Source of the DNA: JAPHSX01 sp050298555
GTDB lineage: Bacteria; Pseudomonadota; Gammaproteobacteria; Thiohalomonadales; Thiohalomonadaceae
Direction of reading: 5' to 3'
Length of the DNA stretch: 64,000 nucleotides
Assembly: GCA_050298555.1 (NCBI GenBank)
Contig: JBNKUL010000034.1
Span: forward strand, 11,019 to 75,018
Shown here piece by piece: positions 41,624 to 51,176 of this stretch. Position numbers and translations under genes: made by a program. The notes below the pieces were generated by a model. It was not told where the DNA came from and did not search any database. It saw nothing but the letters and a program-made list of their open reading frames with translations. Within the stretch, counting starts at the first letter, position 1. Each line of letters opens with the position of its first letter.

Positions 41624-44600
41624 ATGGATAAGAGCGGGTTTTGGTTAAAAACATTGGCATCGGTCTTTATGGTGACCACATTCGTGGCTTCCCCCGCCAT
41701 GGCGGCGACCATTACCGTCACGACCGACTCGGAAGATGATGCGGGTGGGGTGGAGTGCACCCTGTGGGAGGCGATTGAGAACGCCAATGCAGATATTACT
41801 ACCGGCATGGTGTGCGCCCCCGGTTCCGGGGCCGATGAAATCGTCTTTGCCGACGGTGTCGGTTACACCCTTACCGTATCGGGGCAGTTACCGGCCATCA
41901 CCTCTGAGGTCACAATCACTGGTCGAGGTGCCGGAACCACCATCATCCAGGCCAATGCCAATCCGGATACCGCAATCTATCGGGTATTTGAGGTGGGCGC
42001 TGCCGGCAACCTGACCCTGAACGACCTGACCGTGCAGAACGGCAAGTGCGCCGGTGCCTGCAGCACCAATGCCGATTCCGGGGGCGGCATCCTCAACGGC
42101 GGCACCCTGACCCTGAATCGTGTCGAGGTGCTGAACAATCGCAGCTCGGGCTACGGGGGGGGGATCTATTCGACAGGTACGCTGAACGTGACCGATAGCC
42201 AAATCGCGGGGAATCAGTCGAGCATGGAGGGTGGCGGCATCTGCACATCCTGGGACAACTCCGTCGCCACGATTATCGGCAGCCAGATCAGCAACAACAG
42301 CGCGGTAAGTGGCGGTGGTGTCTTGATAGGCAATGGCTCGCTGACGATGGGTGACAGCACCATCAGCGGCAACTTTGCCAGCGGGGATGGCGGCGGATTC
42401 TTCAACGGGGCTGTGACGGCCACGATTACGGGCTCGACCATTAACGGCAACACCGCCACCGGTGACGGTGGAGCCATTGTCAACCTAAGCCCCCTCTCCC
42501 TGAGCGACAGCACCATTACCGGCAACATCGCCCTGGGTGTTTCCGGCGCGGGCGGTGGCGCCATCTATCAGTTCAGCGAGGGCAGCAGCCCCGAACTGTA
42601 CCTGACCAATGTCACCCTGGCGGGCAATAACCATGAGACGGCTGGCGGCGACGGGATCTACCTGAGCGACGGGCCTGCCTTTATTGGCAACAGCATCATC
42701 GCCGGCAACGGAACGGAGAACTGTGGCTGGAGCGCCGGCCTTATCCTTACTAACGGCAACAACCTGGAAGACACCAATACCTGCATGTTTGGCGGGGGCG
42801 ACCTTGTAGACAGCGATCCCCTGCTCGGTGCCCTGGCCGACAACGGCGGCAGCACCCAGACCATGGCGCTGCTACCCGGCAGCCCGGCCATCAATGCGGC
42901 CGCCAACACCTCATGCCGCGACTATGACCAGCGGGGCGAGCTTCGTCCCTACGAGGGTCAATGCGATATCGGAGCCTATGAGTACCAGGGACAGGGTGGC
43001 CCCGGCTTTGTGGTCAATACCGATGCCGATACCGACGACGGCCTCTGCTCCGTCGCGGACTGCTCCCTGCGTGAGGCGATTGACGCGAGCAATAGCCGAC
43101 CGGGTGCCGACACCATCAGCTTTGATGGTTACTACACTATTACCCTGGACGGCAGCCAGTTACCGGTAGTGGAGGGGGAGTTGGCTATCACCGGCAACGG
43201 TGTGGGCAGTACCATCCTGCAGGCCTCTACCTGCGACCCGGTCAGCGGTGGCTGCACCCCGGCGGATTACCGTGTGCTGCAGCTAAGTGCCGCCGGCAAT
43301 CTGACCTTGGACGGCGTGACGGTGCGCCACGGGGTCGGCGATGGTGGCGCCATCTATTCAGAGGGGACCCTGCTGGTCAAGAACAGCCGAATCGAGAAGA
43401 ACGTCGGCACGGATTATGGTAGCGGGATTTTTAGTTGGGGAACGGTGAGTGTGTTGAACACCACCTTCTCAGGCAACTCCACGGGCGAAGGGGCACTGGC
43501 GAGCTTCGGTAACGCAACCGTCGACTCCAGCACCTTTGAAAACAATACGATGACCGGTGGTGGTGGTGCCATCTACAATGAGTTGAACACGACGCTCGAC
43601 GTCACTAACAGCACCTTCGCCTATAACACAGCCGACCAGGGTGGCGCCATCCATGCCCGTGGTGTCACGACCATTAGCAACAGCACCTTTGCTTATAACA
43701 GTGCCACCTATTTAGGCAATGCAGTTCACGCGTGGAAGGGGAGCCTCCTTCTCTATAACAATATTATGACCAGCAATAGCGGCGGCGCTGCCCGGGAGTG
43801 TGAAGACAGTGAGAGCGCTGCCGCAACGGTCAGTGTGAATAACCTCATCGACGACGGCTCCTGCGGTGCGAGCCTGACCTCAGACCCGCTGCTCGGTCCA
43901 CTGGCCGACAACGGCGGTTCAACCCTGACCTTTGCCATTCCACAGAGCAGCCCCGCCTTTGATGCCGGTGACGATGCCACCTGTACCACGACGGACCAGC
44001 GCGGTATCTCCCGCTACCAGGGCAGCCATTGCGATATCGGCAGCTATGAGTTTTATGAGATAGACAGCGACGGTGATGGCGTTCTGGATAACGCCGACAA
44101 CTGCCCTGCGGTCGCCAATCCCGACCAGCTCAATACCGACGGTGACGCGCCGGGTGATGCCTGTGATGACGATGACGATGACGACGGCATCCCCGATGCG
44201 TACGAGGATGCCTATGGCATGGACAGCAAGGACCCCGACGACATCTACCTGGATAACGACGGCGACGGCTTCAGCAACCAGGAGGAGTACAACGCCGGCA
44301 GTGCCGCTAACGACGCCACCTCCAGTGTGGGCCTGCTGAGCCTGAGCGCGGCCAGTTACAGTGTTTACGAGGGAGGCAGCCTGACGATCACCGTCACCCG
44401 CAGCGGCGGCACCGTTGGTGTGGTTGGGATCGGTTGCGCTACCTCAGGTGGCACCGCAAGCGGGGGTGGTACGGATTACTACGACATCGAAGATTACCTG
44501 GAGTGGTCAGACGGTGAGGGGGGCAGCAAAAGCTGCGCCCCGATCGCCACCGTTGACGATGGCCTCGGCGATCCCGACGAGACCTTTTTCGTCGATCTGT

Positions 44601-46054
44601 ACTCTCCCTACCTGGCGCATCTTGGTAGCCCGACCAGTGCCACCGTTACCATTAAGGAGTTTATCGACAGTGATGGCGACACTATCGGTGACGATGTGGA
44701 TAACTGCCCGGCGCTAGCAAACAGCGAACAGCTCGATACCGATGGTGACAGCATCGGCGATGCCTGCGACAGCGATGATGACAACGACGGTGTGCTGGAC
44801 GGTGACGATGCCTTCCAGCTGGACGCCAGTGAGTGGCTCGATACTGACGGTGACGGTACCGGTAATAATGCCGATACTGATGACGATAATGACGGCGTGT
44901 TGGATGGTGACGATGCCTTCCAGCTGGATGCCAGTGAGTGGCTGGACACCGATGGCGACGGCATCGGCAATAATGCCGACACCGATGATGACGACGATGG
45001 CGTGCTCGACGGCGAAGATGCCTTCCCGTTAGATGCCACGGAGAGCATCGATACCGATAGTGACGGTACCGGTGATAACGCCGATAGCGACGATGACGGT
45101 GACGGTGTGGCCGACGGCAGCGACGCCTTCCCGCTGGATGCCTCTGAGAGCGTCGATACTGATGGCGACGGTATCGGTAATAACGCCGATAGCGATGATG
45201 ACGGTGACGGTGTGGCTGACGGCAGCGACGCCTTCCCGCTGGATGCCACGGAGAGCGTCGATACCGATGGTGACGGCACCGGTGATAAGGCCGATACCGA
45301 CGATGACGGTGACGGTGTGGCCGACAGCAGCGACGCCTTCCCGCTGGGTGCCTCTGAGAGCGTTGATACCGATGGCGACGGCATCGGCAACAACGCCGAT
45401 ACCGATGACGATGCAGATGGGGTCGGTGACTCCCTCGATCAGTTCCCGTTAGATGGTAGCGAGCAGTACGACACGGACGGCGATGGTATCGGTAACAATG
45501 CCGATAGCGATGACGATGGTGACGGTGTGCTGGATGTGGATGATGCCTCTCCCCTTGGTGTAGGGGAGGGAATCGATACGGACGGAGATGGTGCGGGTGA
45601 CACGGTAGACAGCGATGACGACAACGATGGTGTTGCCGATACGGAAGATGCCTTCCCGCTGGATGCCGGCGAGAGTGTCGATAGCGACGGCGATGGCATC
45701 GGTAACAATACGGATAGCGATGATGATAATGACGGTGTTGCCGATACCGACGATGCCTTCCCACTTGATGCCACCGAGAGCGCCGATACCGACGGCGACG
45801 GCATCGGCAATAACGCCGACACCGATGATGATAATGACGGCGTTGCCGATACCCAGGATGCCTTCCCTGAAGACCCCAGCGAGAGCATGGATTCGGACGG
45901 GGACGGCATTGGCGACAATCAGGATACGGTTGATGACAGTGCGGCAGCGGCCGCCACCTCATCAGGTGGGGGGGGCGGTGGCGGCACCTTCGACCCGCTC
46001 CTGCTGCTGCTCATGGGGGTGGGGCTAGGGTGGTTGCGGCGACGCGACTCATAA
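41624..46054 (+). CDS. Large secreted beta-helix/Calx-beta/thrombospondin-3 repeat surface protein
   Basis: A signal peptide (1-25) opens this 1476-residue acidic protein. Two CSLREA-type units follow (CTLWEAIENANAD near 45 and CSLREAIDASNSRPGADTISF near 485), each leading a parallel beta-helix with many NNS-x-GGGI and DSTISGN repeats. Residues 810-890 and 1010-1430 are calcium-binding TSP3-like repeats, and 905-1010 a Calx-beta domain. The C-terminus has poly-Gly, a hydrophobic stretch and basic RRRDS, a GlyGly-CTERM-like sorting tail. Likely a calcium-stiffened, surface-anchored adhesin. AGGAGAGGGA precedes the ATG; a terminator follows. Confidence 0.85.
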   Translation: MDKSGFWLKTLASVFMVTTFVASPAMAATITVTTDSEDDAGGVECTLWEAIENANADITTGMVCAPGSGADEIVFADGVGYTLTVSGQLPAITSEVTITGRGAGTTIIQANANPDTAIYRVFEVGAAGNLTLNDLTVQNGKCAGACSTNADSGGGILNGGTLTLNRVEVLNNRSSGYGGGIYSTGTLNVTDSQIAGNQSSMEGGGICTSWDNSVATIIGSQISNNSAVSGGGVLIGNGSLTMGDSTISGNFASGDGGGFFNGAVTATITGSTINGNTATGDGGAIVNLSPLSLSDSTITGNIALGVSGAGGGAIYQFSEGSSPELYLTNVTLAGNNHETAGGDGIYLSDGPAFIGNSIIAGNGTENCGWSAGLILTNGNNLEDTNTCMFGGGDLVDSDPLLGALADNGGSTQTMALLPGSPAINAAANTSCRDYDQRGELRPYEGQCDIGAYEYQGQGGPGFVVNTDADTDDGLCSVADCSLREAIDASNSRPGADTISFDGYYTITLDGSQLPVVEGELAITGNGVGSTILQASTCDPVSGGCTPADYRVLQLSAAGNLTLDGVTVRHGVGDGGAIYSEGTLLVKNSRIEKNVGTDYGSGIFSWGTVSVLNTTFSGNSTGEGALASFGNATVDSSTFENNTMTGGGGAIYNELNTTLDVTNSTFAYNTADQGGAIHARGVTTISNSTFAYNSATYLGNAVHAWKGSLLLYNNIMTSNSGGAARECEDSESAAATVSVNNLIDDGSCGASLTSDPLLGPLADNGGSTLTFAIPQSSPAFDAGDDATCTTTDQRGISRYQGSHCDIGSYEFYEIDSDGDGVLDNADNCPAVANPDQLNTDGDAPGDACDDDDDDDGIPDAYEDAYGMDSKDPDDIYLDNDGDGFSNQEEYNAGSAANDATSSVGLLSLSAASYSVYEGGSLTITVTRSGGTVGVVGIGCATSGGTASGGGTDYYDIEDYLEWSDGEGGSKSCAPIATVDDGLGDPDETFFVDLYSPYLAHLGSPTSATVTIKEFIDSDGDTIGDDVDNCPALANSEQLDTDGDSIGDACDSDDDNDGVLDGDDAFQLDASEWLDTDGDGTGNNADTDDDNDGVLDGDDAFQLDASEWLDTDGDGIGNNADTDDDDDGVLDGEDAFPLDATESIDTDSDGTGDNADSDDDGDGVADGSDAFPLDASESVDTDGDGIGNNADSDDDGDGVADGSDAFPLDATESVDTDGDGTGDKADTDDDGDGVADSSDAFPLGASESVDTDGDGIGNNADTDDDADGVGDSLDQFPLDGSEQYDTDGDGIGNNADSDDDGDGVLDVDDASPLGVGEGIDTDGDGAGDTVDSDDDNDGVADTEDAFPLDAGESVDSDGDGIGNNTDSDDDNDGVADTDDAFPLDATESADTDGDGIGNNADTDDDNDGVADTQDAFPEDPSESMDSDGDGIGDNQDTVDDSAAAAATSSGGGGGGGTFDPLLLLLMGVGLGWLRRRDS
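44735..45889 (+). repeat. Eleven in-frame 105-bp tandem repeats
   Basis: Successive units start with DTDGDG or a variant and are exactly 35 codons long; the distance 44735 to 45890 is 11 x 105 bases with no indel. A partial twelfth unit follows. Typical unit pattern: DTDGDGIGNNADTDDD then DGVADGSDAFPLDASES. Codons differ between units while protein is kept, so the array is not freshly duplicated. Confidence 0.9.
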
Positions 46055-46076
46055 AGGTTGTCTGTTAGAAAATGAA

Positions 46077-46100
46077 AAAGGGCGCCTTGCGGCGCCCTTT
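46077..46100. terminator. Bidirectional terminator between the surface-protein gene and soeC
   Basis: A 10-bp stem (AAAGGGCGCC / GGCGCCCTTT) with loop TTGC lies between convergent genes. Confidence 0.9.
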
Positions 46101-46125
46101 CTCTTTGCAGTGCTTTACTAGAGAC

Positions 46126-47106
46126 TTACACCGTTTGGTAGTAGATGTTCTGCGGATGATTGGCCTGGGCGAAGAAGAACCAGCGCTCGAACAGCAGGCC
46201 GACGTACTGAATGACGAAGGCGCTCATCAGCAGGCCCTTGCTGCCGTCCATGCCGGCCCACATCAGCACGACCGGAACCGGGAACACCAGCACCAGGAAG
46301 ATCCACTTCACCGACTTGAGGAAGGCGGCGGTCTTGCCGTGGAAGTATTCACGGGTGTTGAAGGAGCCGCCCATCATGCCCATCGCCTCCTGGCGCACAT
46401 TGCTGTGACGTACGCCGATGGCGCTCTGGATGTTGGACTTGTACTTGATGCGCTGGTTGCGGATCAGGTGCAGGCCGCGGCTGGCCAGACCGATGAGGGT
46501 GATGATGATGGCCCATCCGGCGTAGAAGCCGACCAGCTCAGGGGCTGCATAGGCGGCGTAGGCGGCGGCCAGGGTGAAGCCGGAGGCACCGCCGAGAAGG
46601 ATGTAGCTGGTGACAGTGAGGGTGCAGGCCCACTCCTGCAGGAAGCGCACGCTGGCGTAGATCATCGCGGTGCAGATGAACAGGCCGAACACCACAACGG
46701 TGGTGATGCCGCCGAGCACCAGGGTGAGCTGACCGCTGACCTCTTCGCTGCCGAAGATATTGGCGTCCCAGCCGAAGTAGTGGAACGCCATATATAGGAA
46801 CACCATGCCGATGGTGGCAGGCATGGCGATGAGCTCACGCGACAGCCAGGAGGTGCGCCAGTTGGTGGCACCGCGCCAGGCGCGGGTGATCATGTAGCTG
46901 GGTTTGCCGAGGTGGAATACCGCGGCGAACAGGCCGCCGAGCAGGAAGGCCAGGGCGATCAGGCTGCCGCTGACGTAGAAGCCGCTATCCTGAGCCGGCA
47001 GCAGGTGCACTGCCGAGTAGCTCTGGCCGGTGTAGAGCGCCAGGAACAGGCCCTGGCCGACACCGATGAGGGTGGTCAGAAAGATTACAGAAAATGCGGG
47101 ATGCAT
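46126..47106 (-). CDS. soeC: Sulfite dehydrogenase membrane subunit SoeC
   Basis: This 326-residue integral membrane protein of the DmsC/NrfD type has about eight TM segments (MHPAFSVIFLTTLIGVGQGLF at the start) and would anchor SoeAB on the cytoplasmic side and pass electrons to quinone. Order soeA-soeB-soeC on the minus strand is the usual one. It begins 25 bases after soeB. The assignment rests on gene order and membrane plan; family members otherwise include thiosulfate and polysulfide reductases. Confidence 0.88.
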   Translation of the reverse strand: MHPAFSVIFLTTLIGVGQGLFLALYTGQSYSAVHLLPAQDSGFYVSGSLIALAFLLGGLFAAVFHLGKPSYMITRAWRGATNWRTSWLSRELIAMPATIGMVFLYMAFHYFGWDANIFGSEEVSGQLTLVLGGITTVVVFGLFICTAMIYASVRFLQEWACTLTVTSYILLGGASGFTLAAAYAAYAAPELVGFYAGWAIIITLIGLASRGLHLIRNQRIKYKSNIQSAIGVRHSNVRQEAMGMMGGSFNTREYFHGKTAAFLKSVKWIFLVLVFPVPVVLMWAGMDGSKGLLMSAFVIQYVGLLFERWFFFAQANHPQNIYYQTV

Positions 47107-47131
47107 CGTAATTACTCCAATTAAATTTCTT

Positions 47132-47857
47132 TTACATCATCCAGTCGTCGAGGGAGACGTTCTGGCTGGTCTCGTGGCGGATATCCTCTTTCTTCAGCGG
47201 ATTGTCCACACGTACCAGCTCCTCCTCGCTGATGTTGAGACGGGTCTTGCGACGCGGCAGGTAGTGGTTGGAGGGCTTGGTGCCCCACTCGGGCATCAGC
47301 TGGTAACCACCACGCTCGCGGATCGCCACGGAGACCTCGGACTCGGAGTCGCGCACATCGCCGAACATACGCGCCGAGGTGGGGCAGGCCAGTACGCAGG
47401 CGGGCTTGCGGTCCGACTCGGGCAGCGATTCGTCGTAGATGCGGTCGACGCAGAGGGTGCACTTCTTCATTACCTTCTGCTGCTCGTCGAACTCGCGGGC
47501 GCCGTAGGGGCAGGACCAGGAGCAGTACTTACAGCCGATGCACTTGTCGTAGTCCACCAGGACGATGCCGTCCTCCTCGCGCTTATAGCTGGCGCCGGTG
47601 GGGCAGACGGGAACGCAGGGGGCGTCCTCGCAGTGCAGGCAGCTCTTGGGGAAGTGCAGTGTTTCGGTGTGCGGGAACTCGCCGATCTCATAGGTCTGCA
47701 CGCGGTTAAAGAAGGTACCGGTGGGATCCTTGGTGAACGGGTTGTCGTCGAACAGCGGACCGGCGGAGCCGGAGGTATTCCACTGCTTACAGCTGGTGAC
47801 GCAGGCGTGGCAGCCGACGCACACATTCAGGTCGATAACGAGTGCTAACTGGGTCAT
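47132..47857 (-). CDS. soeB: Sulfite dehydrogenase iron-sulfur subunit SoeB
   Basis: This ferredoxin-like electron-transfer subunit has 241 residues and four cysteine clusters of the DmsB type: CVGCHACVTSCKQW at the N-terminus, CLHCEDAPCVPVCPTGA, CIGCKYCSWSCPYGA, and CTLCVDR with a later CVLACPTSA, each fitting a [4Fe-4S] cubane. I chose ATG 47857, which overlaps the soeA stop (TGATG). It passes electrons from the SoeA molybdenum centre to SoeC. Confidence 0.93.
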   Translation of the reverse strand: MTQLALVIDLNVCVGCHACVTSCKQWNTSGSAGPLFDDNPFTKDPTGTFFNRVQTYEIGEFPHTETLHFPKSCLHCEDAPCVPVCPTGASYKREEDGIVLVDYDKCIGCKYCSWSCPYGAREFDEQQKVMKKCTLCVDRIYDESLPESDRKPACVLACPTSARMFGDVRDSESEVSVAIRERGGYQLMPEWGTKPSNHYLPRRKTRLNISEEELVRVDNPLKKEDIRHETSQNVSLDDWMM

Positions 47858-50754
47858 CAAAATTCTCCCTTGCGGGTAAACAGCCCGGCGAAGTAGCTCT
47901 GCCAGGGGCGTCGTTTAGGGGTTCCGGGCAGTGAAGGCATCGCCTGGTACTGCGGGAAGGTCTCCTTCGGCTCGTTGGCGTCGGCGGGGTAGATGCGCAC
48001 GCGCACGTCGTACCAGCCGGCCTGACCGGTGACCGGGTCGGAGTTGGAGATGTGCTCGCCTGCCTCGTTGGCCGGCAGCTCCTCGCTGATCACGTGGTTG
48101 AGCAGGAAGCCCTGTTTCGATTCGTTGGCGCTGTTGTCCAGGTTCCAGGCGCCGGAGGCCTTGCCCACGGCGTTCCAGGTCCAGACGGTGCCGGGCTCGA
48201 CCGCCTCGGAGTAGCGGCAGAGGCAGCGCACCTTGCCGTGCATTGACTCGACCCACATCCAGCCCTCGTCGTCGATACCGGCGGCCTTGGCGGTCTTCGG
48301 ATGGACGTAGAGGAAGTTGTAGGTGTGGATCTGGCGCAGCCAGGCGTTCTGGCTGTCCCACGAGTGGTACATCGCCATCGGACGCTGGGTTATCGCGTTA
48401 AGCGGATAGGTGTGCTTGTCGGTCAGCTGCGACTCCAGCGGCTCCGAGTAGAAGGGCAGCGGGTCGAAGTGGGTCTCAACACGCTTGCGCAGGTGCGCGG
48501 GCGGCTGTTTGCCCTGGCTCTTGCCCTGAGCGGCGAGACGGAACTTCTGCAGCACCTCGGAGTAGATGTGGATGTTGATCGGCTCGTCGTAGCGGGTGAG
48601 CGAGTGCTCCTGGGCCCACTGCAGGTAGCCCTGGTTCCAGTTACGCATGTACTGGTAGGACTTCGGCAGGTGGTAGTGGTAGACGCAGTTGTTCTTCTCG
48701 TACATCTCCCACTGGTTGGGGTTGGGCTCGCCCTTCATGTCCTTCTCACCGCTCTTGCCGCGCCAGCCGGCGAGGAAGCCGATGCCGGAACCCGGCGCGG
48801 TCTCGAAGTTGGTGACGAAGTCGGGGTAGTTGCGGTACTTGCGCGAGCCGTCCTCGTTGACGAACGGGGGCAGCTTGAGGCGTGAACCCAGCTCGATCAG
48901 TACCTCCTGGAACGGCTTGCACTCACCCTTGGGCGGTACCACCGGGATACGCACGGAGTCGACCGGGCCGTCGTATTCGGAGATCGGGCGGTCCAGCATC
49001 GACATGACATCGTGACGCTCCAGGTAGGTGGTGTCGGGCAGGATGAGGTCGGCAAAGGCGGTCATCTCCGACTGGAAGGCGTCGGCCACTACCAGGAACG
49101 GGATCTTGTACTCACCGTCCTCACCCTTGTCATTCAGCATCTTGCGCACCTCATCGGTGTTCATGCTGGAGTTCCAGGCCATGTTGGCCATGAAGATGAA
49201 CAGGGTGTCGATCGGGTAGGGGTCCTGGCGCCAGGCATTGGTGATGGCGTTGTGCATCAGGCCGTGGACCGACAGGGGGTGCTCCCAGGAGAAGCCCTTG
49301 TCGATACGGATCGGCTGCCCCTTGTCGTCGACAAACAGGTCGTCCGGGTCGGCCGGCCAGCCCAGCGGCATGCCGTTGAGCGGGGTGTTGGGCTGTCCGT
49401 CGTCCCAGCTGGTGCCGGTCTTGGGGCAGGGGGGGATGGGACGCGGGAACGGCGCCTTGTGGCGGAAGCCGCCGGGGCGGTCGATGGTGCCGAGGATCGA
49501 CATCAGGATGGAGAGCGCACGGATGGTCTGGAAGCCGTTGGAGTGGGCGGCCAGGCCACGCATGGCGTGGAAGGAGACCGGGTTGCCGGTGATCGACTGG
49601 TGCTCCTGGTCCCAGACGTCGGTCCAGGCGATGGGCAGCTCGATCTTCTCGTCACGCGCGGTGATGCCCATCTCGTGGGCCAGGCGGCGAATGGTCTCGG
49701 CGGGGATGCCGGTGATGTCGGCGGCCCACTCGGGGGTGTACTCCTCGACCCGCTCCTTGAGCAGCTGGAAGGCGGGCTTCACCGGGGTGCCGTCGGCCAG
49801 GGTGAATTCGCCCAGCAGGTAGGGGTCGACGCCGGGGGTGTGGGTGGAGATAGGCTTGTTCAGCTCACGGTCCCACCACAGCTTGTTCTGGGCGTCGAAG
49901 CAGCCCTCTTCCGGCGGTACCTCGAAGCGCACGAACATACCGTATTCGCTGGAGCTCTCATCCATGTTCACCAGCTCAGCGGAGTTGGAGTACTGGGTGA
50001 GGAAGTCACGGTCGTAGAGACCGGTCTTGATGATCTCGTGGATGATCGCCAGCAGCAGGGCACCGTCGGTGCCGGGCTTGATCGGGACCCACTCGTCGGC
50101 AATGGCGGAGTAGCCGGTGCGCACCGGGTTGATGGAGATGAAACGGCCACCGTTGCGCTTGAACTTGCCCAGCTCGATCTTCATCGGGTTGGAGTGGTGA
50201 TCCTCGGCGGTGCCGATCATGATGAAGAGCTTGGAGCGCTCCAGATCAGGGCCACCGAACTCCCAGAAGGAGCCGCCGATGGTGTAGATCATGCCTGCGG
50301 CCATGTTGACCGAGCAGAAACCGCCGTGCGCGGCGTAGTTGGGGGTACCGAAGTTCTTGGCGAACAGACCGGTGAGGGCCTGCATCTGGTCACGACCAGT
50401 GAACAGGGCGAATTTCTTCGGGTCGGTGGCGCGGATGTTACCCAGGCGCTCCTCGAGGGTAGCGAAGGCCTCGTCCCAGGAGATGGGCTCGTACTGGGCG
50501 TCGCCGCGTTCGGTGCCTTCCTTGCGTTTCAGGGGTTGGGTCAGACGGGCGGGGGAGTACTGCTTCATGATGCCCGATGAGCCCTTGGCGCAGATCACAC
50601 CCTTATTCAGGGGATGATCGGGATTGCCCTGTATGTATCGCACTTCACCGTCACGCAGGTGGACACGGATGCCACATCGGCAGGCGCACATATAACAGGT
50701 GGTATGCTTGACCTCGGTTCTACCCTCGGCCAAGACCTTGGCGGTGTCACTCAT
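47857..50754 (-). CDS. soeA: Sulfite dehydrogenase molybdopterin subunit SoeA
   Basis: This 965-residue cytoplasmic Mo-bis-MGD oxidoreductase of the DMSO reductase family carries the N-terminal [4Fe-4S] site TTCYMCACRCGIRVH with the fourth Cys in GVICAKGSSG. No Tat signal is present, so the complex is cytoplasmic, as known for SoeABC of Allochromatium. It oxidises sulfite to sulfate directly. A DMSO/thiosulfate-reductase paralogue is the alternative; the apr and sat genes nearby favour sulfite oxidation. Confidence 0.9.
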   Translation of the reverse strand: MSDTAKVLAEGRTEVKHTTCYMCACRCGIRVHLRDGEVRYIQGNPDHPLNKGVICAKGSSGIMKQYSPARLTQPLKRKEGTERGDAQYEPISWDEAFATLEERLGNIRATDPKKFALFTGRDQMQALTGLFAKNFGTPNYAAHGGFCSVNMAAGMIYTIGGSFWEFGGPDLERSKLFIMIGTAEDHHSNPMKIELGKFKRNGGRFISINPVRTGYSAIADEWVPIKPGTDGALLLAIIHEIIKTGLYDRDFLTQYSNSAELVNMDESSSEYGMFVRFEVPPEEGCFDAQNKLWWDRELNKPISTHTPGVDPYLLGEFTLADGTPVKPAFQLLKERVEEYTPEWAADITGIPAETIRRLAHEMGITARDEKIELPIAWTDVWDQEHQSITGNPVSFHAMRGLAAHSNGFQTIRALSILMSILGTIDRPGGFRHKAPFPRPIPPCPKTGTSWDDGQPNTPLNGMPLGWPADPDDLFVDDKGQPIRIDKGFSWEHPLSVHGLMHNAITNAWRQDPYPIDTLFIFMANMAWNSSMNTDEVRKMLNDKGEDGEYKIPFLVVADAFQSEMTAFADLILPDTTYLERHDVMSMLDRPISEYDGPVDSVRIPVVPPKGECKPFQEVLIELGSRLKLPPFVNEDGSRKYRNYPDFVTNFETAPGSGIGFLAGWRGKSGEKDMKGEPNPNQWEMYEKNNCVYHYHLPKSYQYMRNWNQGYLQWAQEHSLTRYDEPINIHIYSEVLQKFRLAAQGKSQGKQPPAHLRKRVETHFDPLPFYSEPLESQLTDKHTYPLNAITQRPMAMYHSWDSQNAWLRQIHTYNFLYVHPKTAKAAGIDDEGWMWVESMHGKVRCLCRYSEAVEPGTVWTWNAVGKASGAWNLDNSANESKQGFLLNHVISEELPANEAGEHISNSDPVTGQAGWYDVRVRIYPADANEPKETFPQYQAMPSLPGTPKRRPWQSYFAGLFTRKGEF

Positions 50755-51176
50755 AAGTTTTTACTCTCGAGTTGTTGCTCTGGGGGTAATACAAAGGCCG
50801 AGGCGACCAACCAGCTTCACTTGCTGGCCACTCTCCTCGGCCTGGAATTCATATTAACGCTATCGAATATATTAATATATCAATAGTGCCAGAGAGTTTC
50901 CATAAGGAATGTTCGACAGATTCCAGATTTCGCACCAGGTGCGCCATATATAATAAGTGTGTAGACCATCGCTGCTGATTTGTTAAGCGCGCAGCAGGCG
51001 CTGGCTCGCCATCTTGACCGCACGATGCCGCTCGATTGGGGCTCCGGACGCGGTATTAACCTCACTAATCTCCTGCCATTAACCCCGCTAATCAGATCAC
51101 AAGGATTGCTAATTAGCGAATTCAAATTTAGGTCATTATTATGCTCGGCGACAACAATTCCCCAGGAGAGGAGACA
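50755..51176. other. Divergent soeABC/aprMBA control region, no gene
   Basis: This 422-bp, AT-rich spacer (lowest GC around 50850-50960) holds no credible ORF. It contains the soe leader hairpin, an AT-rich block (50870-50882), a TATAAT-like string at 50949-50954, and GCTAATTAGC at 51108-51117, a 10-bp palindrome. I could not assign a confident -35/-10 pair for either operon. An activator-dependent promoter is possible. Confidence 0.5.
50795..50843 (-). other. Two-part hairpin in the soeA leader
   Basis: AGGCCGAGG (50795-50803) and CCTCGGCCT (50835-50843) are perfectly complementary; inside, CCAGC (50811-50815) and GCTGG (50823-50827) pair again. It would lie in the 5' leader of the soe transcript, about 40 bases before soeA. 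No T tract follows on the soe strand, so it is not a simple terminator. Confidence 0.5.

Noticed and set aside
44735..45889. Repeat array as a CRISPR
   Set aside because: Units are 105 bp, in-frame with no spacers, and encode TSP3-like calcium repeats.
44682..45962. Antisense ORF with Arg/His-rich product opposite the repeat array
   Set aside because: It is a by-product of the Asp/Gly-rich repeats read backwards.
49012..50580. Long antisense ORF opposite soeA
   Set aside because: It runs entirely inside soeA on the other strand, has no ribosome-binding site or domain signal, and results from GC-rich codon bias.
50844..50990. Sigma-54 or sigma-70 promoters for soeA and aprM
   Set aside because: TGGCAC occurs on the minus strand but no GC at the -12 position; TATAAT-like strings lack correctly spaced -35 boxes.
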